Made by a program: the position numbers and the translations under genes. Positions 1 through 5,299 of a stretch of DNA of 7,229 nucleotides are shown one piece after another. The notes under the pieces are model-generated. The model saw nothing but the letters and a program-made list of their open reading frames with translations. It made no database searches and was not told where the DNA came from. This stretch comes from RUG721 sp040307385. Its GTDB lineage: Bacteria > Actinomycetota > Coriobacteriia > Coriobacteriales > Atopobiaceae. The stretch is taken from NCBI GenBank assembly GCA_040307385.1, contig JAWRJQ010000098.1, positions 1-7,229 of the forward strand, in the 5' to 3' direction. Every line of letters begins with the position of its first letter. Within the stretch, counting starts at the first letter, position 1.

Positions 1-38
1 CCGTTGACGGGGCGCGGTGGAGCGTGCCATGTGGAAAG

Positions 39-977
39 CTACTCGCGTTTGAGCAGGTCCTTGTAATCGGCGGCGGCCAGGATGCCGAACACGAGGACCG
101 CCAGGGTGCAGAGGATGGTCACGGGGTTCAGCAGGCTCATATCGCGGAAGATGACGATCGAGAGAACGACGGCCCACGCGGAGTAGGACACGTTGAGCGC
201 CATGGACTTAGAGGCGCCGATCTGCGTGATGGCGCGGTAGTAGAAGAGGTATGAGGCGGTTGCCGCGAGCGCGGCGAGGGCGATGGTGGGGATGAGCATC
301 CCCGTTCCCGCGAACAGCGACGAGGTGAAGCCCCAGCCGCGCAGGATCGGCAGGATGATGGCGCCGTACACGAGGGCGGAGGTCGTCTGCCTGATCTGGA
401 GGGCGATCTCGTCGGTCACGGCGTCGTCCTGGACGCACTTGGCGATGATGACCGCCTCGATGCCCCAGCCGAAGGCGCACATGAGCGTGCCGACGAAGCC
501 GAGCCAGAAGTTGGTGATGTTGATCTCGGGCGAGTAGCTCAGCCCGTAGACGCCCAGAAGCGACAGGATCAGGAAGACCCAGCGGTACCACTGCATCTTC
601 TCCTTGAGGAAGAAATAGGCGAGCACCGCGCCGATGGCGGGGAAGATGGCGCTTGCCACGGCGCCGATGGAGGCGCCCATGTTGTTGACGGACAGCACGT
701 AGCCCGTCATGCCCACCGGGCCGCCGATGACGGCAGCGAGGGCCACGAACCTGCCGCTTCGGGTTTTGAGGGCGTTCGCAACGTCGGGGAGCTTGCCGCG
801 GACGCCGTTGAAGATGCATGCCCAGATGGCCGAGAAGGCGTCGTGGAGGAAGGTGCTGGCAAACGGGGCGAGCATGACGGCCTGCTCGGTTGAGACGAAC
901 GGGGACATGGCGAGCGCGATGCCCAGGATGAGCGTCTCGACCGCCCAGGTGAAGCCTGCGATGATGCCTGCGAACAT
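39..977 (-). CDS. licB: LicB-like EamA/DMT-family permease, probable choline (or amino-alcohol) importer
   Basis: A 312-residue inner-membrane protein that fits the drug/metabolite transporter superfamily: about ten hydrophobic segments (roughly residues 3-25, 34-57, 76-96, 101-124, 130-148, 156-180, 196-213, 223-247, 258-278, 283-303) arranged as two EamA-like halves with short loops. The end of the first half, with FFLKEK at 122-127 after a Gly/Ala-rich helix, is typical of EamA proteins. The product ends in a short charged tail (YKDLLKRE). The ATG start is supported by GGAGG 8 nt upstream, and that GGAGG overlaps the stop codon of the kinase gene before it, which suggests translational coupling. 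Substrate is inferred only from context: a choline-kinase-type gene and a nucleotidyltransferase lie directly upstream in the operon, as in licABC loci where LicB is the choline permease. A different small amine or amino alcohol is possible. Stop is TAG; no terminator is visible in the remaining 38 bases. Confidence 0.85.
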   Translation of the reverse strand: MFAGIIAGFTWAVETLILGIALAMSPFVSTEQAVMLAPFASTFLHDAFSAIWACIFNGVRGKLPDVANALKTRSGRFVALAAVIGGPVGMTGYVLSVNNMGASIGAVASAIFPAIGAVLAYFFLKEKMQWYRWVFLILSLLGVYGLSYSPEINITNFWLGFVGTLMCAFGWGIEAVIIAKCVQDDAVTDEIALQIRQTTSALVYGAIILPILRGWGFTSSLFAGTGMLIPTIALAALAATASYLFYYRAITQIGASKSMALNVSYSAWAVVLSIVIFRDMSLLNPVTILCTLAVLVFGILAAADYKDLLKRE

Positions 978-989
978 GGTGGGAACCTC

Positions 990-1904
990 CTAGCCGATCG
1001 TGCGGTACACGTCGATGTTGCTCTTGAGCCTGGCGTAGCGGGCATCCGCGTATTCCTGCATGAAATCACCGTCGAAGGGAACGCGCGTGAGGCCCCAGAG
1101 CGTCCACAGGTAGTCGACGTAGAGCTTCGCTGCGATGAAGCGCTTCTTCTCGTCGGTGGTTGCGGGCCTGCCGTAGTAGACCTCGAGGAGCAGGTCGTCG
1201 TTCTCGGCCGTGTAGTCGTGCTCGATGGAGAGGCACGAGAGGTCCCACATGGGCTCGTTCATGCCGGAGAACTCCCAGTCGATGAGCCAGAGCTTGCCGT
1301 CGCCGCCGATGACCCAGTTGCCCACGAGGCTGTCGTTGTGGCAGGGAACCTTGCGCGCGGCGCCCATCGCGTCGATCGACGCTTTGATGTCCATGACGGT
1401 CTGCTTGACCTCGTCGTAGTCGTTGTAGAGCGCAACGCCGCCCTCGCGGATGACCTTCTCGTAGAGGGCGGCCATCTCGAAGACCTCGAAGCGCACGCCG
1501 GTGTCGACGCCGCAGGCGTGCAGTTTGCGGAAGATGGCGGCTGCCTGCGTGAGGTTCTCGGGCCTGCGCATGATCTCGAGGCTGTTGGGCTGCGGATCCT
1601 TGATGAAGCGCATGACCTTGCGGCCGTCATCCCCAAAGAAGATCAGCTCGGAGTCGATGCCCAGCTTGCAGGCGAGCTCGGTGCTTTTCCGCTCGTCGCT
1701 GCGATCGACCAGCTCTCCCGTGCCCTCGCCCGGGATGCGGCACAGATACTCGCTGCCGTCGGCGCGCGTGATCTTGTAGGAGTGGTTCATCATGCCGCCG
1801 AGACGTTCGATGTCCGTATATGCGTCGTCTTCGAATACGAGGGTCAGAAGCTCCTTCAACTTGGGGATGTCTTCTTCCTCGATCTCGCGGATAAGCTCTG
1901 CCAT
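990..1904 (-). CDS. licA: LicA-like choline/ethanolamine kinase-family phosphotransferase
   Basis: A 304-residue cytoplasmic kinase that would phosphorylate choline or a related amino alcohol with ATP. Visible motifs match the choline kinase/APH fold: an N-lobe loop at 32-45 (IERLGGMMNHSYKI), the RIPGEGT segment at 56-62, the Brenner-type catalytic motif HND at 189-191 with Asn197 downstream, and the metal-binding IDWE at 208-211. The pattern after it (MWDLSCLSIEHDY, 219-231) is also family-typical. All key residues appear present, so the enzyme should be active. The start chosen is the ATG preceded by GAAAGGA at a 7-nt gap; an upstream in-frame ATG would add 12 residues (MARSGTGRKDED) but would place the ribosome binding site inside the gene and is less likely. 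The gene follows the nucleotidyltransferase by 41 nt, a gap that contains a 6-bp inverted repeat, and precedes the permease by 12 nt. Substrate (choline versus ethanolamine) cannot be settled from the sequence. Confidence 0.88.
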   Translation of the reverse strand: MAELIREIEEEDIPKLKELLTLVFEDDAYTDIERLGGMMNHSYKITRADGSEYLCRIPGEGTGELVDRSDERKSTELACKLGIDSELIFFGDDGRKVMRFIKDPQPNSLEIMRRPENLTQAAAIFRKLHACGVDTGVRFEVFEMAALYEKVIREGGVALYNDYDEVKQTVMDIKASIDAMGAARKVPCHNDSLVGNWVIGGDGKLWLIDWEFSGMNEPMWDLSCLSIEHDYTAENDDLLLEVYYGRPATTDEKKRFIAAKLYVDYLWTLWGLTRVPFDGDFMQEYADARYARLKSNIDVYRTIG

Positions 1905-1920
1905 GTCTTCGTCCTTTCTC

Positions 1921-1945
1921 CCGGTTCCGCTGCGCGCCAAACCGG
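1921..1945 (-). repeat. Small inverted repeat between licC and licA
   Basis: CCGGTT at 1921-1926 and its complement AACCGG at 1940-1945 could form a 6-bp hairpin with a 13-nt loop just after the licC stop codon. There is no T-run on the transcribed strand after it, so it is not an intrinsic terminator. It might tune licA expression or stabilise the upstream message, but a stem this short may be chance. Confidence 0.3.
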
Positions 1946-2818
1946 TTAACCCTTGAGCTGCGTCAGCTCATCTGTGCCGTAGGTGAAGGAATAGGTCGCG
2001 CCCCTGCAATCGAACTGGAAGCCCGCAGCCTCCGTGTTGTCGCTCTTGAGGGACGTGATGTTCGAGATGTCGGCTTCGGATGCGCCTAGCGCGCTCGCGG
2101 CGCGTTTGATCAGGGCCGATCGCGTGTCGGCGATGTAGCTTTCGTCGAACATCCTGAGCTCATCGAGGGTGTCGAACTCGAACAGGGCGTTCGGGGCGTA
2201 GCGCCTGATGCGCATCTTGAGCGTGTCGAGGTGCTCCATGAAGATCTTCTCCCAGAGCTTTCCCGCGGTTTCGGGAAGGTTGTATTCCCGTTCGAGGATT
2301 GCGAGGAACGTGCGGGAGAACGCGCTGCTCCAGAACGTGTGGCCCATCATGTACCACGCATCGGAGCCGCCCACCGTGACGGAGCAGATATTACCCTGCT
2401 CGTCTTCCTCCATGCACCACTCGGCCGTGGGACCCGTCGCGTACTCCGCCGCGTAGTAGGCGCTGTCGACCTCGCTCTCGAACGGGTTCTCGCAGAAGTA
2501 GTTGTCGGACGAGCACACGTAGCTGTTGGAGAGGACGTCGCGCGCAGCCCAGATGGAGCCGTTGTTGTTGCGTACGAGGTAGCTCGGGTTATGGATGAGC
2601 TGCACGCCGTATTTTCGGGGCAGGTAGTCGAACTGCTCCGCCTTGTATCCGGTGACGATGTAGATCTGCGGCACGCCGGCGGCGATGAGCTGTTCGATCT
2701 GCCGCTCGATCAGCACCTCGCCCCGCACGAGGGTGAGGCCCTTGTGCCGCTCATAGGAGAGGGGGGCGAACCTGCTGGACGTTCCCGCTGCCATGATGAT
2801 GGCGTTGTCAACCTTCAC
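1946..2818 (-). CDS. licC: LicC-like sugar-phosphate/choline-phosphate nucleotidyltransferase with kinase-like C-terminal tail
   Basis: A 290-residue nucleotidyltransferase, probably the CTP:phosphocholine cytidylyltransferase that makes CDP-choline for surface decoration. The NTP-transferase signature is at 7-28: IIMAAGTSSRF followed by a Pro and then HKGL with Lys26, a variant of the usual GxGTRxxPxT...PKxL. Further landmarks are the IVTGYK segment at 54-59, RNNNGSIW at 83-90 and CSSDNYF at 102-108, with Asp105 as the likely metal ligand. The start is GTG, supported by GGAAAGGA about 11 nt upstream and because the conserved core begins immediately after it; the in-frame ATG at 3007 would add 63 Arg-rich residues unlike any domain and lies upstream of the promoter -10. 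The protein is longer than the LicC of pneumococcus (about 230 residues). Its last 40 residues resemble the N-lobe of a choline kinase (see findings). First gene of the lic operon. Confidence 0.82.
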   Translation of the reverse strand: MKVDNAIIMAAGTSSRFAPLSYERHKGLTLVRGEVLIERQIEQLIAAGVPQIYIVTGYKAEQFDYLPRKYGVQLIHNPSYLVRNNNGSIWAARDVLSNSYVCSSDNYFCENPFESEVDSAYYAAEYATGPTAEWCMEEDEQGNICSVTVGGSDAWYMMGHTFWSSAFSRTFLAILEREYNLPETAGKLWEKIFMEHLDTLKMRIRRYAPNALFEFDTLDELRMFDESYIADTRSALIKRAASALGASEADISNITSLKSDNTEAAGFQFDCRGATYSFTYGTDELTQLKG

Positions 2819-2968
2819 TGCTCTTCGTGTCCTTTCCGAGCATCGTCGCGGGCGCGTTGGCTTGGATGCGGCAGTCCTTCGCGGGGCGGCCTCAGGCTGC
2901 AGGGTCCCTGCTGACGATGGGCACCATGCCGTGCGCCTTGGCATGTATCGGCTTCGACGCTGTTCACA
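2819..2968 (-). promoter_or_regulatory. Long 5' leader of the lic operon
   Basis: About 150 nt lie between the proposed transcription start and licC. The leader contains a perfect 13-bp palindrome, GCAGGGTCCCTGC (2899-2911), and a second imperfect GCAC/GTGC stem nearby, followed by the GGAAAGGA ribosome binding site (2830-2837). No T-run follows the stems, and I recognise no known riboswitch class. It translates only as Arg/Pro-rich sequence, so I consider it non-coding. Confidence 0.35.
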
Positions 2969-2973
2969 AAAGT

Positions 2974-2989
2974 AAACTCTATTGAGTTT
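2974..2989. promoter_or_regulatory. Palindrome overlapping the lic promoter, candidate operator
   Basis: AAACTC-TATT-GAGTTT is a perfect 6-bp inverted repeat covering the -10 box and part of the spacer of the proposed lic promoter. It is flanked by TGTTCA (2961-2966) and its complement TGAACA (2992-2997), forming a second, off-centre inverted repeat. Position over the -10 suits a repressor site; no regulator gene is in the window, so its ligand is unknown. Confidence 0.45.
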
Positions 2990-3004
2990 CTTGAACACAG
3001 TCAA
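2976..3004 (-). promoter_or_regulatory. Probable promoter of the lic operon
   Basis: On the minus strand, TTGACT (2999-3004) and TAGAGT (2976-2981) are separated by exactly 17 nt, matching the sigma-70 consensus at 5 of 6 and 4 of 6 positions. Transcription would begin near 2969 and give a leader of about 150 nt before the licC GTG. It is the best promoter-like match I found upstream of licC, and the local sequence is A/T-rich in an otherwise G/C-rich region. Confidence 0.6.
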
Positions 3005-3063
3005 CACAAAAGCTGGCGGCGCTGCGCGGGGGATGGGATATGCGCTCTTGACGCGGGCAGCTG

Positions 3064-3083
3064 CACAGAATGATCACAGAATG
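3064..3083. repeat. Tandem 9-bp direct repeat in the licC-yebC divergent region
   Basis: CACAGAATG occurs at 3064-3072 and 3075-3083, an 11-bp period that places both copies on about the same face of the helix. The pair sits roughly 60 bp upstream of the lic -35 and 36 bp upstream of the yebC -35, a position suited to a shared regulator. Apart from the boxes listed here, the rest of the divergent region (3005-3118) shows no gene. Confidence 0.4.
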
Positions 3084-3118
3084 CCGCGCGGTGCCGCAGC
3101 CCAAAACAGTGCAGACGA

Positions 3119-3147
3119 TTGTGCCTCGAGGTGTCTTTTTCTAGTAT
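3119..3147 (+). promoter_or_regulatory. yebC: Possible yebC promoter
   Basis: TTGTGC (3119-3124) and TAGTAT (3142-3147) are spaced by 17 nt and lie 39 nt upstream of the yebC ATG. The match is modest (3 of 6 and 4 of 6); TATCAT at 3145-3150 is an alternative -10 but with a poor 20-nt spacer. Position and the A/T-rich patch favour a real promoter. Confidence 0.4.
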
Positions 3148-3186
3148 CATAGATATGTTCTACCCATCCGATTCAAGGAGACCTGC

Positions 3187-3984
3187 ATGTCCGGACACTC
3201 AAAGTGGGCAACCACCAAGCATAAGAAGGCGGCTATCGACGCCAAGCGCTCGTCGCTGTTCTCCAAGCTTTCCCGCAACATCACCGTTGCCGCCAAGGTG
3301 GGCGGCGATCCCAACCCCGACAACAACGCCTCCCTCGCGTCCGCCGTTGCCCGCGCCCGCATGGTCTCCATGCCCAACGCCAAGATCAAGGCGGCCATCG
3401 ACAAGGCCTTCGGCTCCGGTGCCGAGTCAACCGTCTACGAGGAGATCGTCTACGAGGGCTACGGCCCCGCGGGCGTCGCCTTCTACGTGGAGTGCCTCAC
3501 CGACAACAAGAACCGCACCGCCGCCGACGTGCGCTCCGCCTTCACCCATTCCGGCGGCAACCTCGGCACCTCCGGCTCCGTAGCCTTCCAGTTCGAGCGC
3601 AAGGGCACCATCGCGGTCGATAAGGTCATCAAGAGCGACGACAAGAAGGTTGCCGATCGCCCCAACGCCGAGGATGAGGACGAGTTCATGATGGCCGTTG
3701 CCGAGGCCGGCGGCGACGATTACGAGGACGCCGGCGACGAGTGGATCGTGTGGACCCAGTACGACAACATGCAGGATGTTCAGAAGGGCCTCGAGGCGCA
3801 GGGCATCGAGGTCAAGGGCGCCGAGCTCACGCGCGTTCCCACCACTCCCACCGCCGTCTCCGTCGCCGATGCAAAGAAGGTCCAGCGTCTCGCCGATAAG
3901 CTCGACGATCTCGAGGATGTCCAGAACGTCTACAACACCATGGATGTGACCGACGAGATCGCGGCTGCTCTCGAAGACGAGTAA
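3187..3984 (+). CDS. yebC: YebC/PmpR-family protein
   Basis: A 265-residue cytoplasmic protein of the YebC/PmpR (DUF28, TACO1-like) family. The N terminus MSGHSKWATTKHKKAAIDAKR is diagnostic, followed by the family's SKLSRNI helix, the EEIVYEGYGPAG segment at 85-96, DNKNRTAADVR at 106-116 and GGNLGTSGSVAFQF at 123-136. Family members were long annotated as transcription regulators; more recent work assigns ribosome-associated roles in translating difficult sequences such as proline runs. Which applies here cannot be read from sequence. The protein is about 20 residues longer than E. coli YebC because of an acidic/basic insertion around 146-166. The ATG start has AAGGAG six nt upstream. In many bacteria yebC precedes ruvC, ruvA and ruvB; here it stands alone, with a divergent lic operon upstream and a strong terminator 25 nt downstream. 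Confidence 0.95.
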   Translation: MSGHSKWATTKHKKAAIDAKRSSLFSKLSRNITVAAKVGGDPNPDNNASLASAVARARMVSMPNAKIKAAIDKAFGSGAESTVYEEIVYEGYGPAGVAFYVECLTDNKNRTAADVRSAFTHSGGNLGTSGSVAFQFERKGTIAVDKVIKSDDKKVADRPNAEDEDEFMMAVAEAGGDDYEDAGDEWIVWTQYDNMQDVQKGLEAQGIEVKGAELTRVPTTPTAVSVADAKKVQRLADKLDDLEDVQNVYNTMDVTDEIAAALEDE

Positions 3985-4009
3985 GCTTCCTGCTCGGAGC
4001 ACGTTGCAG

Positions 4010-4035
4010 CGGCAGCCTTCGGGCTGCCGTTTTTT
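4010..4035 (+). terminator. Intrinsic terminator after yebC
   Basis: A perfect 8-bp stem CGGCAGCC/GGCTGCCG closed by a TTCG tetraloop (UUCG in RNA, very stable) is followed directly by six T residues. It begins 25 nt after the yebC stop and separates yebC from the amaP operon. Confidence 0.93.
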
Positions 4036-4036
4036 C

Positions 4037-4070
4037 ATCCCCCAATGGGGGATACTCCCTGAATGGGGGT
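4037..4070. repeat. Two adjacent small G/C hairpins upstream of amaP
   Basis: ATCCCCC-AAT-GGGGGAT (4037-4053) is a perfect 7-bp inverted repeat. It is followed at once by ACTCCC-TGAAT-GGGGGT (4054-4070), a related 6-bp hairpin with one G-T pair. The octamer AATGGGGG is therefore duplicated with an 18-bp period. They lie just after the yebC terminator and could be paired protein-binding sites or RNA structures. Confidence 0.5.
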
Positions 4071-4093
4071 GCTGTCCTTTGGCGGGGCCTCCA

Positions 4094-4131
4094 AATACCG
4101 TTGTCCCGCTCTTGCGGTATCCTAATACCGT
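4094..4131. promoter_or_regulatory. Alternating ATACCG/CGGTAT repeats upstream of amaP
   Basis: AATACCG at 4094-4100, its inverted hexamer CGGTAT at 4115-4120 and AATACCG again at 4124-4130 give three copies of one hexamer in 36 bp; the last two can form a 6-bp hairpin with a 4-nt loop. This is the most likely control region of the amaP operon. A weak promoter can be drawn (TTGTCC 4101-4106, TAATAC 4123-4128, 16-nt spacer) but matches poorly, so I place no firm promoter. Nothing resembling a gene lies in 4036-4177. Confidence 0.35.
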
Positions 4132-4177
4132 GCAGCAATCTGCTTGCAGAGATGCCGGTTCGTCTAAGGAGTCTCCC

Positions 4178-4888
4178 ATGAATGGGTTCAAGCGCCTCTG
4201 TCTTTTCATCTTCTCCCTTGCGGGGATGCTCGTCCTCGCCTCCCTTGTTCTTCCTTGGGTCGGCCCTTGGCAGCGGCAGGCTGCGGGCCTGATCACGGGC
4301 AACCGTACCTACTTCTTCGTGCTCGAGGTGCTTGTCTGCCTCGTTGCGTGCGGTTTTGTGATCATGCTCTTCCGCTCGCTGTTCTCGCGCGCCAACAAGA
4401 AGATCATCCTCGTGACGTCTGTGGACGGCGGTAGGATCACTGTATCCCGAGACGCCATCGCAAGCCAGGCTGCGCACATCATCGAGGAAGACGGAACCTG
4501 CACCGCCGTGAGGGTCGATGTGGACGCTCGCCGTCGCCGCAACATCAAGGTATACGCGCGCGTGCTGCCGGGCACTTCGGTGGACGTGATCTCCAAGGGC
4601 AACGAGCTCCACAGCCGCCTCGCAACCGGCCTCGCGGCCGTCTGCGGCGACAGCATCTCATCCATCAGCATCGAGTTCGAGGAACCCGAGGAGGTGACCA
4701 CCGCCGTGGCTCCCGCTCCCGCCCCCGCATCTGCGCTCGATACCGCTCCGGAGGGCGCCTATCCTGCAGCTTCCTATACGCCTGATCAGCCCGTCTCCGA
4801 GCCGACGAGCGAGATCACCCTCGACATGGCAACGTTCCATTCTTCCGATGCGCCCCAGGCCGAGTCGGAAGCCAATCGGGAGGAATAG
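4178..4888 (+). CDS. amaP: AmaP-like membrane anchor protein of the alkaline-shock (Asp23) module
   Basis: A 236-residue protein with two N-terminal membrane helices (about 6-28 and 45-68) joined by a short loop, then a basic stretch (RANKK, 71-75) and a soluble domain at 78-168, which places the C-terminal part in the cytoplasm. This is the architecture of AmaP, which in Staphylococcus aureus tethers Asp23 to the membrane. The soluble domain has a strand-helix-strand rhythm like Asp23 itself. Residues 169-236 form a Pro/Ala-rich, acidic, probably disordered tail, longer than expected for the family. The ATG start has TAAGGAG 6 nt upstream; an in-frame TTG further up would run through the hairpin region and is rejected. 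The next gene begins 2 nt after the TAG stop, and its GGGAGGA site overlaps that stop. Identification rests on topology and on the following DUF2273 and Asp23 genes, in the staphylococcal order. Confidence 0.82.
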   Translation: MNGFKRLCLFIFSLAGMLVLASLVLPWVGPWQRQAAGLITGNRTYFFVLEVLVCLVACGFVIMLFRSLFSRANKKIILVTSVDGGRITVSRDAIASQAAHIIEEDGTCTAVRVDVDARRRRNIKVYARVLPGTSVDVISKGNELHSRLATGLAAVCGDSISSISIEFEEPEEVTTAVAPAPAPASALDTAPEGAYPAASYTPDQPVSEPTSEITLDMATFHSSDAPQAESEANREE

Positions 4889-4890
4889 TC

Positions 4891-5268
4891 ATGGCCGATG
4901 AGTTCAACGCTCCCAAGATGACGATCGAGCAGGAGAAGCCCGCCGCTGAGGCCTCCCCGCACACGCAACCCGCGCCGGAAACCCCGCCCATGGCGGATCC
5001 GGCTCCGCAGGCGGGCAAAACATCGGTAGGCGCCTACTTCGGCAAGGTGTCCGCGTGGTTCAAGCGCACCTTCCCGGGCAAGGAATATGCCGTCATCTTC
5101 GGCTTTCTCGGCTTTGTCATCGCGGTGCTCATCTTCATCATCGGCGTATGGCGTGCCCTGATCGCCGCCGCCTTCGTGACGGTGGGCGTCGCCGTTGGCC
5201 AGATCGCCGACGGCGACCCTAAGATCGTGCGCACGATCAGGCGGTTCATCTCCAATCGGCGCTCCTAG
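4891..5268 (+). CDS. DUF2273-family small membrane protein
   Basis: A 125-residue protein. Residues 1-45 are Pro/Ala/Glu-rich and look disordered; after a basic linker (WFKRTFPGKEY, 56-66) come two hydrophobic stretches (about 67-87 and 88-104) separated by Trp87-Arg88, then GQIADGD (103-109) and a basic tail (IRRFISNRRS). The helix pair followed by a G-x-I-D/A-x-G motif fits DUF2273, the small membrane protein lying between AmaP and Asp23 in Gram-positive bacteria. Its molecular function is unknown; a partner in holding Asp23 at the membrane is inferred from constant gene neighbourhood. The family is usually shorter (roughly 60-80 residues), so the N-terminal extension is notable. An internal ATG at residue 34 exists but has no good ribosome binding site, whereas the chosen ATG has GGGAGGA nearby. 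The Asp23 gene follows after 31 nt. Confidence 0.8.
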   Translation: MADEFNAPKMTIEQEKPAAEASPHTQPAPETPPMADPAPQAGKTSVGAYFGKVSAWFKRTFPGKEYAVIFGFLGFVIAVLIFIIGVWRALIAAAFVTVGVAVGQIADGDPKIVRTIRRFISNRRS

Positions 5269-5299
5269 CAGCGGCCTGTCTTTGGAAGGAAGCAGCAGC

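Noticed and set aside
1..30. Minus-strand ATG at 30 opening a ten-codon frame (MARSTAPRQR) to the window edge, possibly the next gene of the lic operon
   Set aside because: No ribosome binding site precedes it and ten codons with no recognisable motif cannot support a gene; the sequence beyond position 1 would decide.
1218..1949. Long plus-strand open frame antisense to licA
   Set aside because: A mirror frame of a G/C-rich gene; the Val/Asp/Ala-rich product has no motif and the opposite strand encodes a complete kinase.
2819..3007. 63-residue N-terminal extension of the LicC-like protein from an upstream ATG
   Set aside because: It is Arg/Pro-rich with no domain, its start lies upstream of the proposed -10 box, and the GTG at 2818 has a ribosome binding site and begins right at the conserved core.
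2819..3186. tRNA, small RNA or transposon remnant in the divergent intergenic region
   Set aside because: No cloverleaf, no terminal inverted repeats with target duplication, and no transposase fragment could be seen on either strand.
4004..4177. TTG-initiated 58-residue extension of AmaP
   Set aside because: It would translate through the terminator stem and hairpin region; the ATG at 4178 has a well-spaced TAAGGAG and is followed at once by the first membrane helix.
3427..4302. Minus-strand open frame antisense to yebC and the amaP start
   Set aside because: Runs through the yebC terminator and two genes; Gly/Val/Leu/Asp repeats reflect reverse reading of G/C-biased codons.
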